A stretch of 64,000 nt of DNA from MPNP01 sp026710155. GTDB taxonomy: Bacteria > Pseudomonadota > Alphaproteobacteria > Rhodobacterales > Rhodobacteraceae. The DNA lies in the NCBI GenBank assembly GCA_965200885.1, contig OZ241737.1:186001-250000 (forward strand). Reading direction: 5' to 3'. Made by a program: the position numbers and the translations under genes. Under the pieces are notes generated by a model. It saw only the letters and a list, made by a program, of their open reading frames with translations, made no database searches and was not told the origin of the DNA. Shown here piece after piece: positions 45,398 through 54,196 of this stretch; the first letter of the stretch is position 1; the number at the start of each line of letters is the position of its first letter.

Positions 45398-46213
45398 ATG
45401 TCACACCTACTAAGAAGACCCAAAATCGGTCAAGGCAAAATTCATGACATTTCTCCTTCCACCGCCAACTGGAAGTTTGTTGGGTTTGGTGTTTACAATC
45501 TGAAAAGGGGGGACAGGGTTCACGAAAAAACCACTGGTAACGAAGCCATAATTGTTGTCATCGAAGGGAAAATCGAACTGGAAGTTGATGGTTTTCCTGC
45601 TTTTGGTGTTCTTGGGGATCGAATGGATGTCTTTGAAAAGAAACCACCCTACTCATTATACATCCCCCCCAACCATGAATGGCGTGGTTGGGCAGAAACC
45701 GATTGTGTCATAGGAATTTGCCTGGCACCCGGAAAACCAGGTAGAAAACCCAAGGTCATAGGCCCCAATGATGTCATACAATTGGACAGGGGCAAGGGCT
45801 CCAATCTCAGGAAAATCAACAACATTGCCATGGAGGACCAGGATGAAGCAGACAGTTTGCTGGTGACTGAAGTCTTCACACCTCAAGGTAATTGGTCTTC
45901 CTATCCTCCTCACAGGCATGATGTCGATGACTATCCAAACATCACATACCTTGAGGAAACCTACTACCATCGTCTGAATCCACCGCAGGGATTTGGATTT
46001 CAAAGGGTTTTTACCGATGATGGAGAGCTTGATGAAACCATATGTGTAAAAAACCACGATGTGGTTCTTGTCCCCAGGGGACATCACCCTTGTGGAACGC
46101 CTTTTGGTTACGAAATGTACTATCTGAATGTCATGGCCGGCCCCATTCGCAAATGGCGATTTGTCAATTCACCGGATCACGAATGGCTTTACGATTTTGA
46201 TCCGGACAGGTGA
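45398..46213 (+). CDS. iolB: 5-deoxy-glucuronate isomerase
   Basis: A 271-residue double-cupin metal enzyme converting 5-deoxy-glucuronate to 2-deoxy-5-keto-gluconate, the substrate of IolC. Metal-binding cupin motif: SSYPPHRHDVDDYPNITYLEETYYHR, quoted here as PPHRHD and LEETYYHR. The C-terminus NVMAGPIRKWRFVNSPDH is characteristic. The ATG at 45398 has AGGGA upstream; an earlier in-frame TTG is less likely. Confidence 0.93.
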   Translation: MSHLLRRPKIGQGKIHDISPSTANWKFVGFGVYNLKRGDRVHEKTTGNEAIIVVIEGKIELEVDGFPAFGVLGDRMDVFEKKPPYSLYIPPNHEWRGWAETDCVIGICLAPGKPGRKPKVIGPNDVIQLDRGKGSNLRKINNIAMEDQDEADSLLVTEVFTPQGNWSSYPPHRHDVDDYPNITYLEETYYHRLNPPQGFGFQRVFTDDGELDETICVKNHDVVLVPRGHHPCGTPFGYEMYYLNVMAGPIRKWRFVNSPDHEWLYDFDPDR

Positions 46214-46327
46214 CCGGTTGACGGCTGCAATCAAAGCATTTGAAGTTCTGGCAAAACTCTTTGATTGAAACATAAATTGAATATAATCAAGCCAACTTGG
46301 CAGGTTTGATTGAATTGGCGATAACGG

Positions 46328-48139
46328 ATGGAACTCATAGCAATCTACGGATCTCCTCTTGTGGTCGGATGTGTCGTGATAGGCATGTTTGTACTTTTCG
46401 TAAAGCAGTATCTGCCTGTCGAGGTAACTGCCTTGGGAGGTGTCTCCGCCCTTCTTGTATTGGGCATTCTCCCATTTGATGATGCCCTGCAGGTTTTTTC
46501 GAACCCTGCACCCTGGACTATCTTTGCCATGTTCATTCTGTCAGGTGCATTGGTACGTACCGGAGCCTTGTCATCAGTTACTTTTATTATTCTCAGGGGA
46601 GGAAAAAAACACCCTGGATTGACGATCGGTCTGCTTGCCTGTCTGGTTGTCATTGCGTCGGCATTCATGAACAACACACCGGTTGTCGTAATGATGATTC
46701 CAATCGTCATACAGGTTGCCAAGGAACTGGGAACTTCCTCATCCAAGATGCTGATACCACTTTCATATGTCTCTATATTGGGTGGGGTTTGTACCTTGAT
46801 CGGCACTTCAACCAACCTTCTAGTGGATGGAGTTGCTCGTGAAAATGGATTGGAACCGTTTACACTCTTTGAAATAACCCCATTGGCCGTGGTTCTTGTA
46901 GCAACAGGTTTCGTGTATTTACTGATATTCGCCCCAAGACTGTTACCCGATCGGGAATCATTATCAGAACTTTTACGCGACAGGGCTTCCATGAAGTTTT
47001 TCGTGGAAGTGGTACTGCCTGACAACAGCCCCTTGATAGGTCAAATCGGAGGTAAGGCCGATTTCTTCCGAAAGCGGGGTATCAGAATTGTTGATATAAT
47101 TCGTGATCAGACTTCCCAAAAACCACAGATCCAAACGCTGCAATTACAGGCCGGAGACAGATTGGTATTGCGAACCCAGGCAACTGAATTGGATGAGATT
47201 TTCGGTGGTGGGAATTTAATGAAGGCTTCGGAAAATAATGCGGATGATATCCGATCGTCGATCAGAAAGGTATCATCCAAACAATCACAGACACTTGAGG
47301 CTTTGATTTCACCCGGATGCCATATGATAGGCAAGACATTGGGAATATTGAATCTCCAACAGAATTACAACGTTTACCCCATTGCCCTACACCGACCCGC
47401 CGCAAGCCATCTTACGGAATTTTCCGATGTCAAACTCAGGGTAGGTGATACGCTCTTGATCGAAGGATCAATAGAAGACATACACCGCATGTCCAAGGAC
47501 CAAAAATTGATTGAAATCACCAAACCCTCAACTTTACCCTATCGAAGAAACAAGGCACCCATTGTCATGGCAACCTTGGCTGTGGTTGTAATTCTGGCTA
47601 CTCTGGGCATAGCTCCCATAGCTCTCTTGGGTATCCTTGGCGTTGCCGTTGTTTTAATCACACAATGCATTGAAGCTGAAGATGCCTTTTCATTTGCTGA
47701 TGGCAGGTTGATGGTTTTAATCTGGTCCATGCTCGGCATTGGAAAGGCGATGGAATTGTCGGGAGCGGTTGACGTGCTGGATGGCATTATCAGTCCGCTA
47801 ATGGTTGGTCTTCATCCGTTTTTCATGGTTTGGTTTATCTATATCATCACCTCGATACTGACCGAGATGGTTTCCAACAATGCTGTTGCAATCATTGTTA
47901 CCCCGATTGCGATAGGGGTTGGAATCAATTTGGGAATTGATCCCAGACCGTTGGTTGTAGCCGTCATGATTTCTGCCTCGGCCAGTTTTGCAACACCTAT
48001 TGGCTATCAAACCAATACACTGGTTTATGCACCAGGCGGCTATGAGTTCAAAGATTACCTGAAAATAGGTTTGCCCCTGAACATCATCATTGGTCTGGTT
48101 GCCAGTTTCTTGATACCCTACATTTGGCCACTTACCTAG
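46328..48139 (+). CDS. SLC13-family permease with RCK_C (TrkA-C) domains
   Basis: A 603-residue transporter of the DASS/SLC13 (CitMHS-like) class. Two membrane halves (residues ~1-200 and ~400-600) contain the SNT-type motifs FMNNTPVVVMMIPIVI, GTSTNLLVDG and, in the second half, VSNNAVAIIVTPIAI and PIGYQTNTLVYAPGGY. Between them lie two RCK_C domains (residues ~215-290 and ~310-395: LQAGDRLVLRTQ, LRVGDTLLIEGS). Relatives import sulfate, phosphate or dicarboxylates with sodium. It lies about 115 bp after iolB on the same strand; a role in the pathway is not established. Confidence 0.88.
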   Translation: MELIAIYGSPLVVGCVVIGMFVLFVKQYLPVEVTALGGVSALLVLGILPFDDALQVFSNPAPWTIFAMFILSGALVRTGALSSVTFIILRGGKKHPGLTIGLLACLVVIASAFMNNTPVVVMMIPIVIQVAKELGTSSSKMLIPLSYVSILGGVCTLIGTSTNLLVDGVARENGLEPFTLFEITPLAVVLVATGFVYLLIFAPRLLPDRESLSELLRDRASMKFFVEVVLPDNSPLIGQIGGKADFFRKRGIRIVDIIRDQTSQKPQIQTLQLQAGDRLVLRTQATELDEIFGGGNLMKASENNADDIRSSIRKVSSKQSQTLEALISPGCHMIGKTLGILNLQQNYNVYPIALHRPAASHLTEFSDVKLRVGDTLLIEGSIEDIHRMSKDQKLIEITKPSTLPYRRNKAPIVMATLAVVVILATLGIAPIALLGILGVAVVLITQCIEAEDAFSFADGRLMVLIWSMLGIGKAMELSGAVDVLDGIISPLMVGLHPFFMVWFIYIITSILTEMVSNNAVAIIVTPIAIGVGINLGIDPRPLVVAVMISASASFATPIGYQTNTLVYAPGGYEFKDYLKIGLPLNIIIGLVASFLIPYIWPLT

Positions 48140-48248
48140 AATCTAGAAATTATTTTTTTAAAGCCGTTCCATAAGTCCCAAACTCAGTAAATCCTCAAAT
48201 AAATTGGTTCTAAAGACTGAAATTGATATCAAAATTGATTATCCCTCA

Positions 48249-49216
48249 GAGTTTGTTCCATAATTCAGGAAAGTTGAAAGCGACCTGGTTCGGAGTCATG
48301 CATGATCCCCTGTTTCATCCCTGAACACGGAGGAAAACCATGAGCTGCAACCAAGCCGCCATGAAGAAACATGGGCGGACAAACACTGCAATGCACTGCA
48401 ACCTGACAGATTGTGAATGGGAGTTGATTGAACCGTTGTTGCCGGAGCAGGGGTGTGGGGGAAGGCCCCGCACGACCGATTTGCGGCGGATTGTCGATGC
48501 CATGCAACACCTTCCCGGCACCGGATGCCAGTGGCGTGCGCTTCCCGATGCCCATCCCCCTTTTTCCACGGTCCGGAACTGTTTTCATGCCTGGTCGAAA
48601 TCCGGTGTCCTGACCCGCATGTTGCAGCGCTTGCAGGAATGTGCCCGCCATCTTGTCGGGCGTTCCCCCGGCCCTGGTGCCGGCATCATTGACAGCCGGG
48701 GTGTCAAGACCACCGCATGTGGCGGTCCGCGAGGTCATGATGCCGGCAGGAAGATCAAGGGGAGGAAGCGTCATGTCGTGACGGATGTTGAAGGTTTCCC
48801 GGTGGGGATTGTGGTCCATCCGGCCTCGGTTCAGGACCGTGATGGAGCTTCCGGGGTTGTTCAAGGGGTTCTTGCCAAGGCTCCGGGGATCACCAGGCTC
48901 CGGGCTGACGGCGGACATGCCGGCCCCAGGCTGGAAAAGGCCCTGAAGGAACCGGATGCCGGTGTTGATCTTGACATCGTCCGTAAAGCGAGGGATGGCA
49001 AGGGTTTTGAAGTCCTTCCCCGACGTTGGGTTGTGGAACGAACCTTTGCCTGGATGGGAAGATGCCGTCACCTGTCCAGGGATCATGAGAGAACAATGGC
49101 AAGTTCGGAAGGGTGGGTGACGCTGGCAGCCTGCCGGTTTCCGATGCGTGGGATTGCCCGTGTGATGGAGGAAAAAGGAATGGAATCAGTACAATCGTGA
49201 ATTATGATTCAAATTC
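48249..49216 (+). mobile_element. IS5-family insertion sequence, copy 1 (intact)
   Basis: 968 bp with imperfect inverted ends: GAGTTTGTTCCATAATTCA at the left and, reading the other strand from 49216, GAATTTGAATCATAATTCA at the right. It encodes one full transposase. The element is much GC-richer than flanking genes, indicating recent arrival from a different source. Confidence 0.85.
48340..49200 (+). CDS. IS5-family transposase
   Basis: A 286-residue DDE transposase. LTDCEWELIEPLLPEQGCGG is the IS5 N-terminal hallmark. Catalytic Asp 1 is in IIDSRGVKTT, Asp 2 in RLRADGGHAG, and Glu in WVVERTFAWMGRCRHLSRD. KIKGRKRHVVTDVEG is the conserved core strand. All catalytic residues and both IS ends are present, so it may be active. 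Conserved similarity begins near MHCNLTDCEW, so an internal start at the ATG around 48391 is also possible. Confidence 0.88.
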   Translation: MSCNQAAMKKHGRTNTAMHCNLTDCEWELIEPLLPEQGCGGRPRTTDLRRIVDAMQHLPGTGCQWRALPDAHPPFSTVRNCFHAWSKSGVLTRMLQRLQECARHLVGRSPGPGAGIIDSRGVKTTACGGPRGHDAGRKIKGRKRHVVTDVEGFPVGIVVHPASVQDRDGASGVVQGVLAKAPGITRLRADGGHAGPRLEKALKEPDAGVDLDIVRKARDGKGFEVLPRRWVVERTFAWMGRCRHLSRDHERTMASSEGWVTLAACRFPMRGIARVMEEKGMESVQS

Positions 49217-49349
49217 TTAGATTTAATCCCGTTGTATGAGGGCAATTCTGTAATCAAATAGATACTACTGTTCTATAGGTAGGATATTCAAAAAAATGCA
49301 ACTCTTCCTATAGGGGCACACATGGAGTTAAGTTAGGCCATAACTTATG

Positions 49350-49545
49350 GGGATTACATATTTGAATCTACAAGGTTTGACAATCCAGTTTGTCAAGATG
49401 ATATTCAAACTTCTTCTGCCCCAATTCGCTTTCCCTGGTCAATTCCTGCCAGCAATCCAGTTTTCCAGCAATCCTCCCCTGTTCCTCGATGGGGGATGGG
49501 TATGGGAATGGTTTGATATTAGGTGTGGCAAGCTGTTGTAGAAAT
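49350..49545 (-). pseudogene. HsdS C-terminal remnant, second copy
   Basis: The minus strand reads IEEQGRIAGKLDCWQELTRE then LGQKKFEYHLDKLD, similar to the tail of type I restriction specificity subunits and, at DNA level, to the relic at 37.7 kb; both relics are followed by TATGTAATCCCCAT. No body of the gene remains. It lies inside the composite element. Confidence 0.45.
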
Positions 49546-49587
49546 TCAACTTTGACTACGCATGCCTCTCAATGATCACCCTAATCC

Positions 49588-50040
49588 TCATAATACCTTA
49601 TTTAATTGCCCGCCACATTGAATGATTCTTATCCCATACTTTTTCCCATTAAATTTTATTTTAACTCCTCGAATCTTTTCTCTTTTGTGCTTGTTGCCTA
49701 TAGTTCCATATACCAATACGGGAACCAAATTAACATCTGGATTTTCTGGAAGTATTTCCAAAGCAAAATCAGCACCTTTTTGGAGTTGATTCTTTAATAG
49801 TGTCAAACTACCAATTCCACCACCTTTTAATTCTATTGGTGAAACCAAGGAAATTTTATTTTTTTTGACCAAAAACAAATAATCACATCTGGTTTGGTGG
49901 CTTAATCCCAACTCCTTGCAATCCATATCAATAATCAGTGGAGAATTAAAACCATTCAAACCAACACTGCAACGGGGATGCTTGCAACTTGTTACCCTGC
50001 ATTTTTTTGGAACTTTTTTATCATTGATTGTTATTGTCAT
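49588..50040 (-). CDS. Small protein with PD-(D/E)XK-like motif, partner of the ATPase
   Basis: A 150-residue protein translationally coupled (ATGA overlap) to the ATPase gene. The pattern CDYLFLV ... SPIELKGG has the Asp followed by E-x-K (ELK) spacing of a minimal PD-(D/E)XK nuclease core. The N-terminus has several cysteines (CRVTSCKHPRC, DMDCKELGL), which may bind metal. The basic C-terminus (NKHKREKIRGVKIKFNGKK) could touch nucleic acid. No named family is recognised. By analogy with two-gene ATPase-effector defence systems it may be the effector; this is inference. Confidence 0.6.
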   Translation of the reverse strand: MTITINDKKVPKKCRVTSCKHPRCSVGLNGFNSPLIIDMDCKELGLSHQTRCDYLFLVKKNKISLVSPIELKGGGIGSLTLLKNQLQKGADFALEILPENPDVNLVPVLVYGTIGNKHKREKIRGVKIKFNGKKYGIRIIQCGGQLNKVL

Positions 50041-51593
50041 AGGGACACTTGATTATTGATATTATTGAATATTTCAGTGCTATTGTTATGCAGTTCCTCA
50101 CTTACAGGGCCATAATCAGACGGATAAAGACCAATTTCCTCGTCAACTTTTATCTCTTCAACCACAGATCCCATTGGAAGATTTTTTGATCTGAATAACC
50201 ATACACCCATTTGGTTTTCATTAAGAATTGGTTTGTCAATATTGCCAGATTGCTTAGGGGTAGTGGGATCCTTAGATCTCATGACAATGTTTGAAAGCTC
50301 CTCAAGTACCCATTCGCTATGTGTAGTAATGATTACCCTAATTCCCTCATTGATAAGATTTGCAATTTGGCGAATGAATTCCACCTGCATCGCCGGATGC
50401 AAATGAGATTCTGGTTCTTCAACTATCATTACGCCACCTGGTTTGACGATATGACGTAGGTATAGTATGATAGGAGCTAATTCCGATACCATTGATGATG
50501 CATTCATCAGGGGGAGACTATAATTCCATCCGCTTGGTTGGTAAGTAAAATTAGGATATCCAGTTTCAGATTTATCAATTTTTACAACACCGCTCAAAAT
50601 GGCGTTTTCAATTTGCGAGGCCAAACCAGGCTTTTTTTTCTTTTTTCCATCATGTCCATTTTCAATTGAAATCAATTGTTCAAGAAAATCTGCAAGAACT
50701 CCAGAAAGTATTGGTGTTTGTTCAGCCGGAGCAGGCCTTAACCCTTTCATTGCTGCACTTTCGAGCAAGGCACTAACGACCACCCTATGTGCATGCATGA
50801 CACCGGTTCTGTCAGCTGGGAGATAAAATGCAGGAAGGTGTAATGAACCAGTAAATTGCGGAAGGATGAATTCACTCAGGTTTGATAACAGAAACAAGGT
50901 GAAAAAATGTTTATCATCCACTTCCTCAAAAGTGGTTTGCTTAAGAAGCTCTAATGCTAAATGCTGAATAAATTCAAACGGTGGTGTGTCACTTCTTTTG
51001 CTTATGGTTACAGGAAAGTGATCAGGAATTATTGTTTTGAATTGACTTCCGTGTGCATCAATTGAGAAATGGTGTTCTATTGGACTTGACCAATTTTCAT
51101 TGTGGTTACGGAAAATTATTGATGACTTATTCCGGAGCCCCTGACGTATCAGTATTTTTTCCGATTTAATCCCAAAACAACGGTTGATTTCATTATTGAG
51201 AAAATTACCCCATTCCTCAAATCTGTTGCTAATAGTATTAACCAGTAAATCTGGAAGATAAACTTCGCTTTCTTCTGACTTTGATTTCCCCTTTTCTTGT
51301 GTTATCTCCCTTGCAAAATTCACTAATTCGTTATGAATTCTTTTCAACTCATTGGAATTATCGATTTGATTAATTATTTGAGAAGAGCCCGGGTAATGTT
51401 TCGAGCCAAATCTCCTTTCTCCTTTGAAAAACCTATGCAATGCATAGATAAGAATTGCCAAATAGGACTTTCCAGTATTACTTGGTCCAATGAATACGGT
51501 CAAAGGGCGGATATCAACATTGGCTTTTGCAATCGGTCCAAAATTTTTTATTTCTAGTTCCAAATCCTTTTGGGGGTTATGTCGGCCGTTCAT
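50037..51593 (-). CDS. AAA family ATPase (AAA15/21, OLD-like) of a putative defence pair
   Basis: A 518-residue SMC/OLD-like ATPase. The N-terminal strand LEIKNFGPIAKANVDIRPLT leads to Walker A GPSNTGKS. A long middle region (~residues 90-380) contains YLPADRTGVMHAHRVV. Then come SSMVSELAPIILYLRH (signature-like), Walker B MIVEEPESHLHP, and the H-loop IITTHSEWVLEEL. There is no TOPRIM domain. ATG 51593 is chosen since GGAG precedes it by nine bases; a GTG seven codons earlier is possible. Architecture and coupling to a nuclease-like gene resemble anti-phage ATPase/effector modules. Confidence 0.8.
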   Translation of the reverse strand: MNGRHNPQKDLELEIKNFGPIAKANVDIRPLTVFIGPSNTGKSYLAILIYALHRFFKGERRFGSKHYPGSSQIINQIDNSNELKRIHNELVNFAREITQEKGKSKSEESEVYLPDLLVNTISNRFEEWGNFLNNEINRCFGIKSEKILIRQGLRNKSSIIFRNHNENWSSPIEHHFSIDAHGSQFKTIIPDHFPVTISKRSDTPPFEFIQHLALELLKQTTFEEVDDKHFFTLFLLSNLSEFILPQFTGSLHLPAFYLPADRTGVMHAHRVVVSALLESAAMKGLRPAPAEQTPILSGVLADFLEQLISIENGHDGKKKKKPGLASQIENAILSGVVKIDKSETGYPNFTYQPSGWNYSLPLMNASSMVSELAPIILYLRHIVKPGGVMIVEEPESHLHPAMQVEFIRQIANLINEGIRVIITTHSEWVLEELSNIVMRSKDPTTPKQSGNIDKPILNENQMGVWLFRSKNLPMGSVVEEIKVDEEIGLYPSDYGPVSEELHNNSTEIFNNINNQVSL

Positions 51594-51723
51594 ACTGCAA
51601 TACTCCAAATTCACAATTCATAATTTTGAACAGGTTTACGGGTAAGATATTATAAACAAGTAAACTTCTCAATAATGACCCAAGTCCAACATAGGTAAAA
51701 AAAACGGTAATAGAAAATTTTAA

Positions 51724-52623
51724 GAGTTTGTTCCATAATTCAGGAAAGTTGAAAGCGACCTGGTTCGGAGTCATGCATGATCCCCTGTTTCATCCCTGAA
51801 CACGGAGGAAAACCATGAGCTGCAACCAAGCCGCCATGAAGAAACATGGGCGGACAAACACTGCACTGCAACCTGACAGATTGTGAATGGGAGTTGATTG
51901 AACCATTGTTGCCGGAGCAGGGGTGTGGGGGAAGGCCCCGCACGACCGATTTGCGGCGGATTGTCGATGCCATGCAACACCTTCCCGGCACCGGATGCCA
52001 GTGGCGTGCGCTTCCCGATGCCCATCCTCCTTTTTCCACGGTCCGGAACTGTTTTCATGCCTGGTCGAAATCCGGTGTCCTGACCCGCATGTTGCAGCGC
52101 TTGCAGGAATGTGCCCGCCATCTTGTCGGGCGTTCCCCCGGCCCTGGTGCCGGCAGGAGGACCAGGGGGAGGAAGCGTCATGTCGTGACGGATGTTGAAG
52201 GTTTCCCGGTGGGGATTGTGGTCCATCCGGCCTCGGTTCAGGACCGTGATGGAGCTTCCGGGGTTGTTCAAGGGGCTCTTGCCAAGGCTCCGGGGATCAC
52301 CAGGCTCCGGGCTGACGGCGGACATGCCGGCCCCAGGCTGGAAAAGGCCCTGAAGGAACCGGATGCCGGTGTTGATCTTGACATCGTCCGTAAAGCGAGG
52401 GATGGCAAGGGTTTTGAAGTCCTTCCCCGACGTTGGGTTGTGGAACGAACCTTTGCCTGGATGGGAAGATGCCGTCACCTGTCCAGGGATCATGAGAGAA
52501 CAATGGCAAGTTCGGAAGGGTGGGTGACGCTGGCAGCCTGCCGGTTTCCGATGCGTGGGATTGCCCGTGTGATGGAGGAAAAAGGAATGGAATCAGTACA
52601 ATCGTGAATTATGATTCAAATTC
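51724..52623 (+). mobile_element. IS5-family insertion sequence, copy 2 (internally deleted)
   Basis: 900 bp, nearly identical to copy 1 and with the same ends. It differs by a 5-bp loss near the transposase start and a 63-bp deletion between two GCCGGCA repeats. Same orientation as copy 1. Confidence 0.85.
51846..52607 (+). pseudogene. IS5-family transposase, defective
   Basis: A 253-residue version of the copy 1 transposase. The 63-bp in-frame deletion removes the segment containing IIDSRGVKTT and thus the first catalytic Asp; the second Asp (RADGGHAG) and the Glu (VVERTFAW) remain. The 5-bp loss moves the N-terminus to a new frame start (MGGQTLHCNLTD). It should be catalytically dead but its IS ends could be mobilised by the copy 1 enzyme. 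Confidence 0.8.
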
Positions 52624-52662
52624 TCAGGTAAAAATTTACTACTTCTTTTCTTTGATATTGGA

Positions 52663-52800
52663 GCTTATAAAGATAGGTTGACGACGAATCAATCCACCAG
52701 CGTGTCAAGGCAACCTCCAAACCGGTCATGCACCAATCCATGCTACCCCATAAATTCATTCATCAATTCCTGCCAGGCGTACAGTTCCCACACACCACTT
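52663..52800. repeat. Solo end of the inverted-repeat cassette found at 60.8 kb
   Basis: GCTTATAAAGATAGGTTGAC and the following ~130 bases align with both terminal repeats of the 60797-62156 element (shared blocks CGAATCAATCCAC, GTCAAGGCA, CCTCCAAACCGG, TGCCAGGCG). No partner end or passenger gene follows. It abuts the IS copy 2 end by only 40 bp. Confidence 0.65.
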
Positions 52801-53265
52801 CTCGCCGTCCCTCGACGCAGGGGGATGACATGTCCTCTTCACGGTCGGGATGCCGCAGGAACTCACGCCTCCATTCATGACCTACGGTATTCACACATCT
52901 TGTTTTCAGCTTTTTTTGCCCTTGCCCCCTGTTTTGTGATTCCCTTTACCTGTCATTGGAATGAGGCCGGACATGACATCATCTTCCGGCGATGCCCGCA
53001 TTGACCGGGCCAGACGTTTCATCCATGACCGTCCGTGAGCCGCGGCCCCGACGGGATACGGACGGCCCGGTTGTCATGCGGCGGGGATGGTAAAGATGCC
53101 GGACCATCCGTCTGGAACATGACCTGGCAGGAAATGTGTGAATCTGGTAGATCTGGACTTGGAGATCATTAGATCGCTCTGAACTAATGCAGGTGTTGAT
53201 TCACCGAGTAGGCTCAATAGTCTATCCAGTTCGGGGTAATTTCATTTTGGTTTATTCCCCAAATA
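52801..53265. other. GC-rich non-coding stretch
   Basis: No gene that I can support. An inverted pair CCGTCCGT (53026) and ACGGACGG (53063) could fold. Composition resembles the mobile islands rather than host genes. Confidence 0.3.
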
Positions 53266-53511
53266 ATGACCATGAATGTCATCAATGCCGTGGCCCAATT
53301 TGAGCGTGGTCTCCTCATCGAACGGACACAGGTCGGGCTGGTTCGAGCCCGATCTCGGGGGGAACAATTGAGAAGACCGGCAACGTTTTCGGCCGACAAG
53401 ATAAAGGAGTTCCTCGCCCGGATTGACCAGGGGGAAACCATCTCGGCCATCGACAGGGCAATGAAAACAAGCCGGCAGACGATTATGCGGGTGCGGAATC
53501 ACGGCAAATAG
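53266..53511 (+). pseudogene. Serine recombinase (resolvase/invertase) C-terminal remnant
   Basis: 81 residues: MTMNVINAVAQFERGLLIER is the end of the catalytic domain and the long E helix, TQVGLVRARSRGEQLRRPAT the hinge, and ISAIDRAMKTSRQTIMRVRN the DNA-binding HTH of Tn3/Hin-type serine recombinases. The catalytic serine half is missing and not found upstream, so this is a truncated relic. Confidence 0.7.
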
Positions 53512-53568
53512 ACTTTGCCTTCGTGGATCTTGGTAACGAAGTGCGGCTTGGCCAATAATTTCGGGGAA

Positions 53569-53902
53569 TCAATCGGTCGAGCTGTCAATAACCTCTTCAG
53601 CCCATTTGTTCAGGCTTTTCCCAGCCAATCGAGCCGATTGGGCGGCGCGTCTGTGAATACCCGGATCAATCCGAAAACATGACACGGCCCGAGTAGGATT
53701 TTTGCGATTCCTTGCCAATTTTATTACAGACCTCAATATATTCATCCACGGCCTCATGAAACGCAGCACTCAGATCCTTAATATTACATGCATGAAAACC
53801 GACACCATCCCGGACACCAGCTAGTTTCCCGAACAGGATACCGTCTTTATCGTCATATTCAATACGGGCCAGATAGCCTTTGTATGACATCTTATTGCTC
53901 AT
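53569..53902 (-). pseudogene. hicB: HicB-family antitoxin with one frameshift
   Basis: The first frame starts MSNKMSYKGYLARIEYDDKD and has the HicB core (GVGFHACNIKDLSAAFHEAV); it ends at a stop just after YSGRVMF. The next frame continues RIDPGIHRRAAQSARLAGKS and LNKWAEEVIDS, the expected HicB DNA-binding tail. A run of four T bases at about 53692-53695, where three would keep the frame, explains the break. It overlaps the hicA relic stop as ATGA, the usual hicAB arrangement. Confidence 0.8.
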
Positions 53903-54045
53903 GGTTCCACTCCAATTCTTGCTGAAAAGGCACGCACCGCGACAACTTGATACCGCTTGGCTTCTTTGCCGGGATGTGGCCGGTGGAAAGTTTCAATGTT
54001 TCCATCGTTTTGTGAACTAGCTTCTGGTGGTCCCTGTTTAATTGA
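53899..54045 (-). pseudogene. hicA: HicA toxin C-terminal remnant
   Basis: Upstream of hicB the minus strand ends with NDGNIETFHRPHPGKEAKRY and VVAVRAFSARIGVEP, the end of HicA mRNA interferases (HRPHPxKE). The double-stranded-RNA-binding start with its catalytic His is absent, so the toxin is gone. Only about 45 codons remain. Confidence 0.7.
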
Positions 54046-54196
54046 TCTTCCTGCATAAAAATGATTACTTGAACCGGAAAAACATCAACTAAATACTGAG
54101 TTTGATCAACTGACAGGCTTGTGGTTTCGGTTCATATTTGGAATATATGACTCTTTTCCAGCAGGTATATAATTACTTGTGGATACCGAACCAATA

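Larger units (their letters stand above)
48249..52623. mobile_element. Composite element: two direct IS5-family copies flanking ATPase/nuclease-like genes
   Basis: Two copies of the same GC-rich IS in the same orientation bound a 2.5-kb AT-rich cargo. The outermost flanks are both TCA (48246-48248 and 52624-52626), fitting a 3-bp TNA target duplication of some IS5-family groups and suggesting that the whole unit moved as one. The inner flanks are TTA (49217-49219) and TAA (51721-51723). A 3-bp match is weak evidence alone. Confidence 0.5.

Noticed and set aside
49217..51723. Inner flanks of the two IS copies as matching target duplications
   Set aside because: They read TTA and TAA and do not match; only the outer TCA pair matches.
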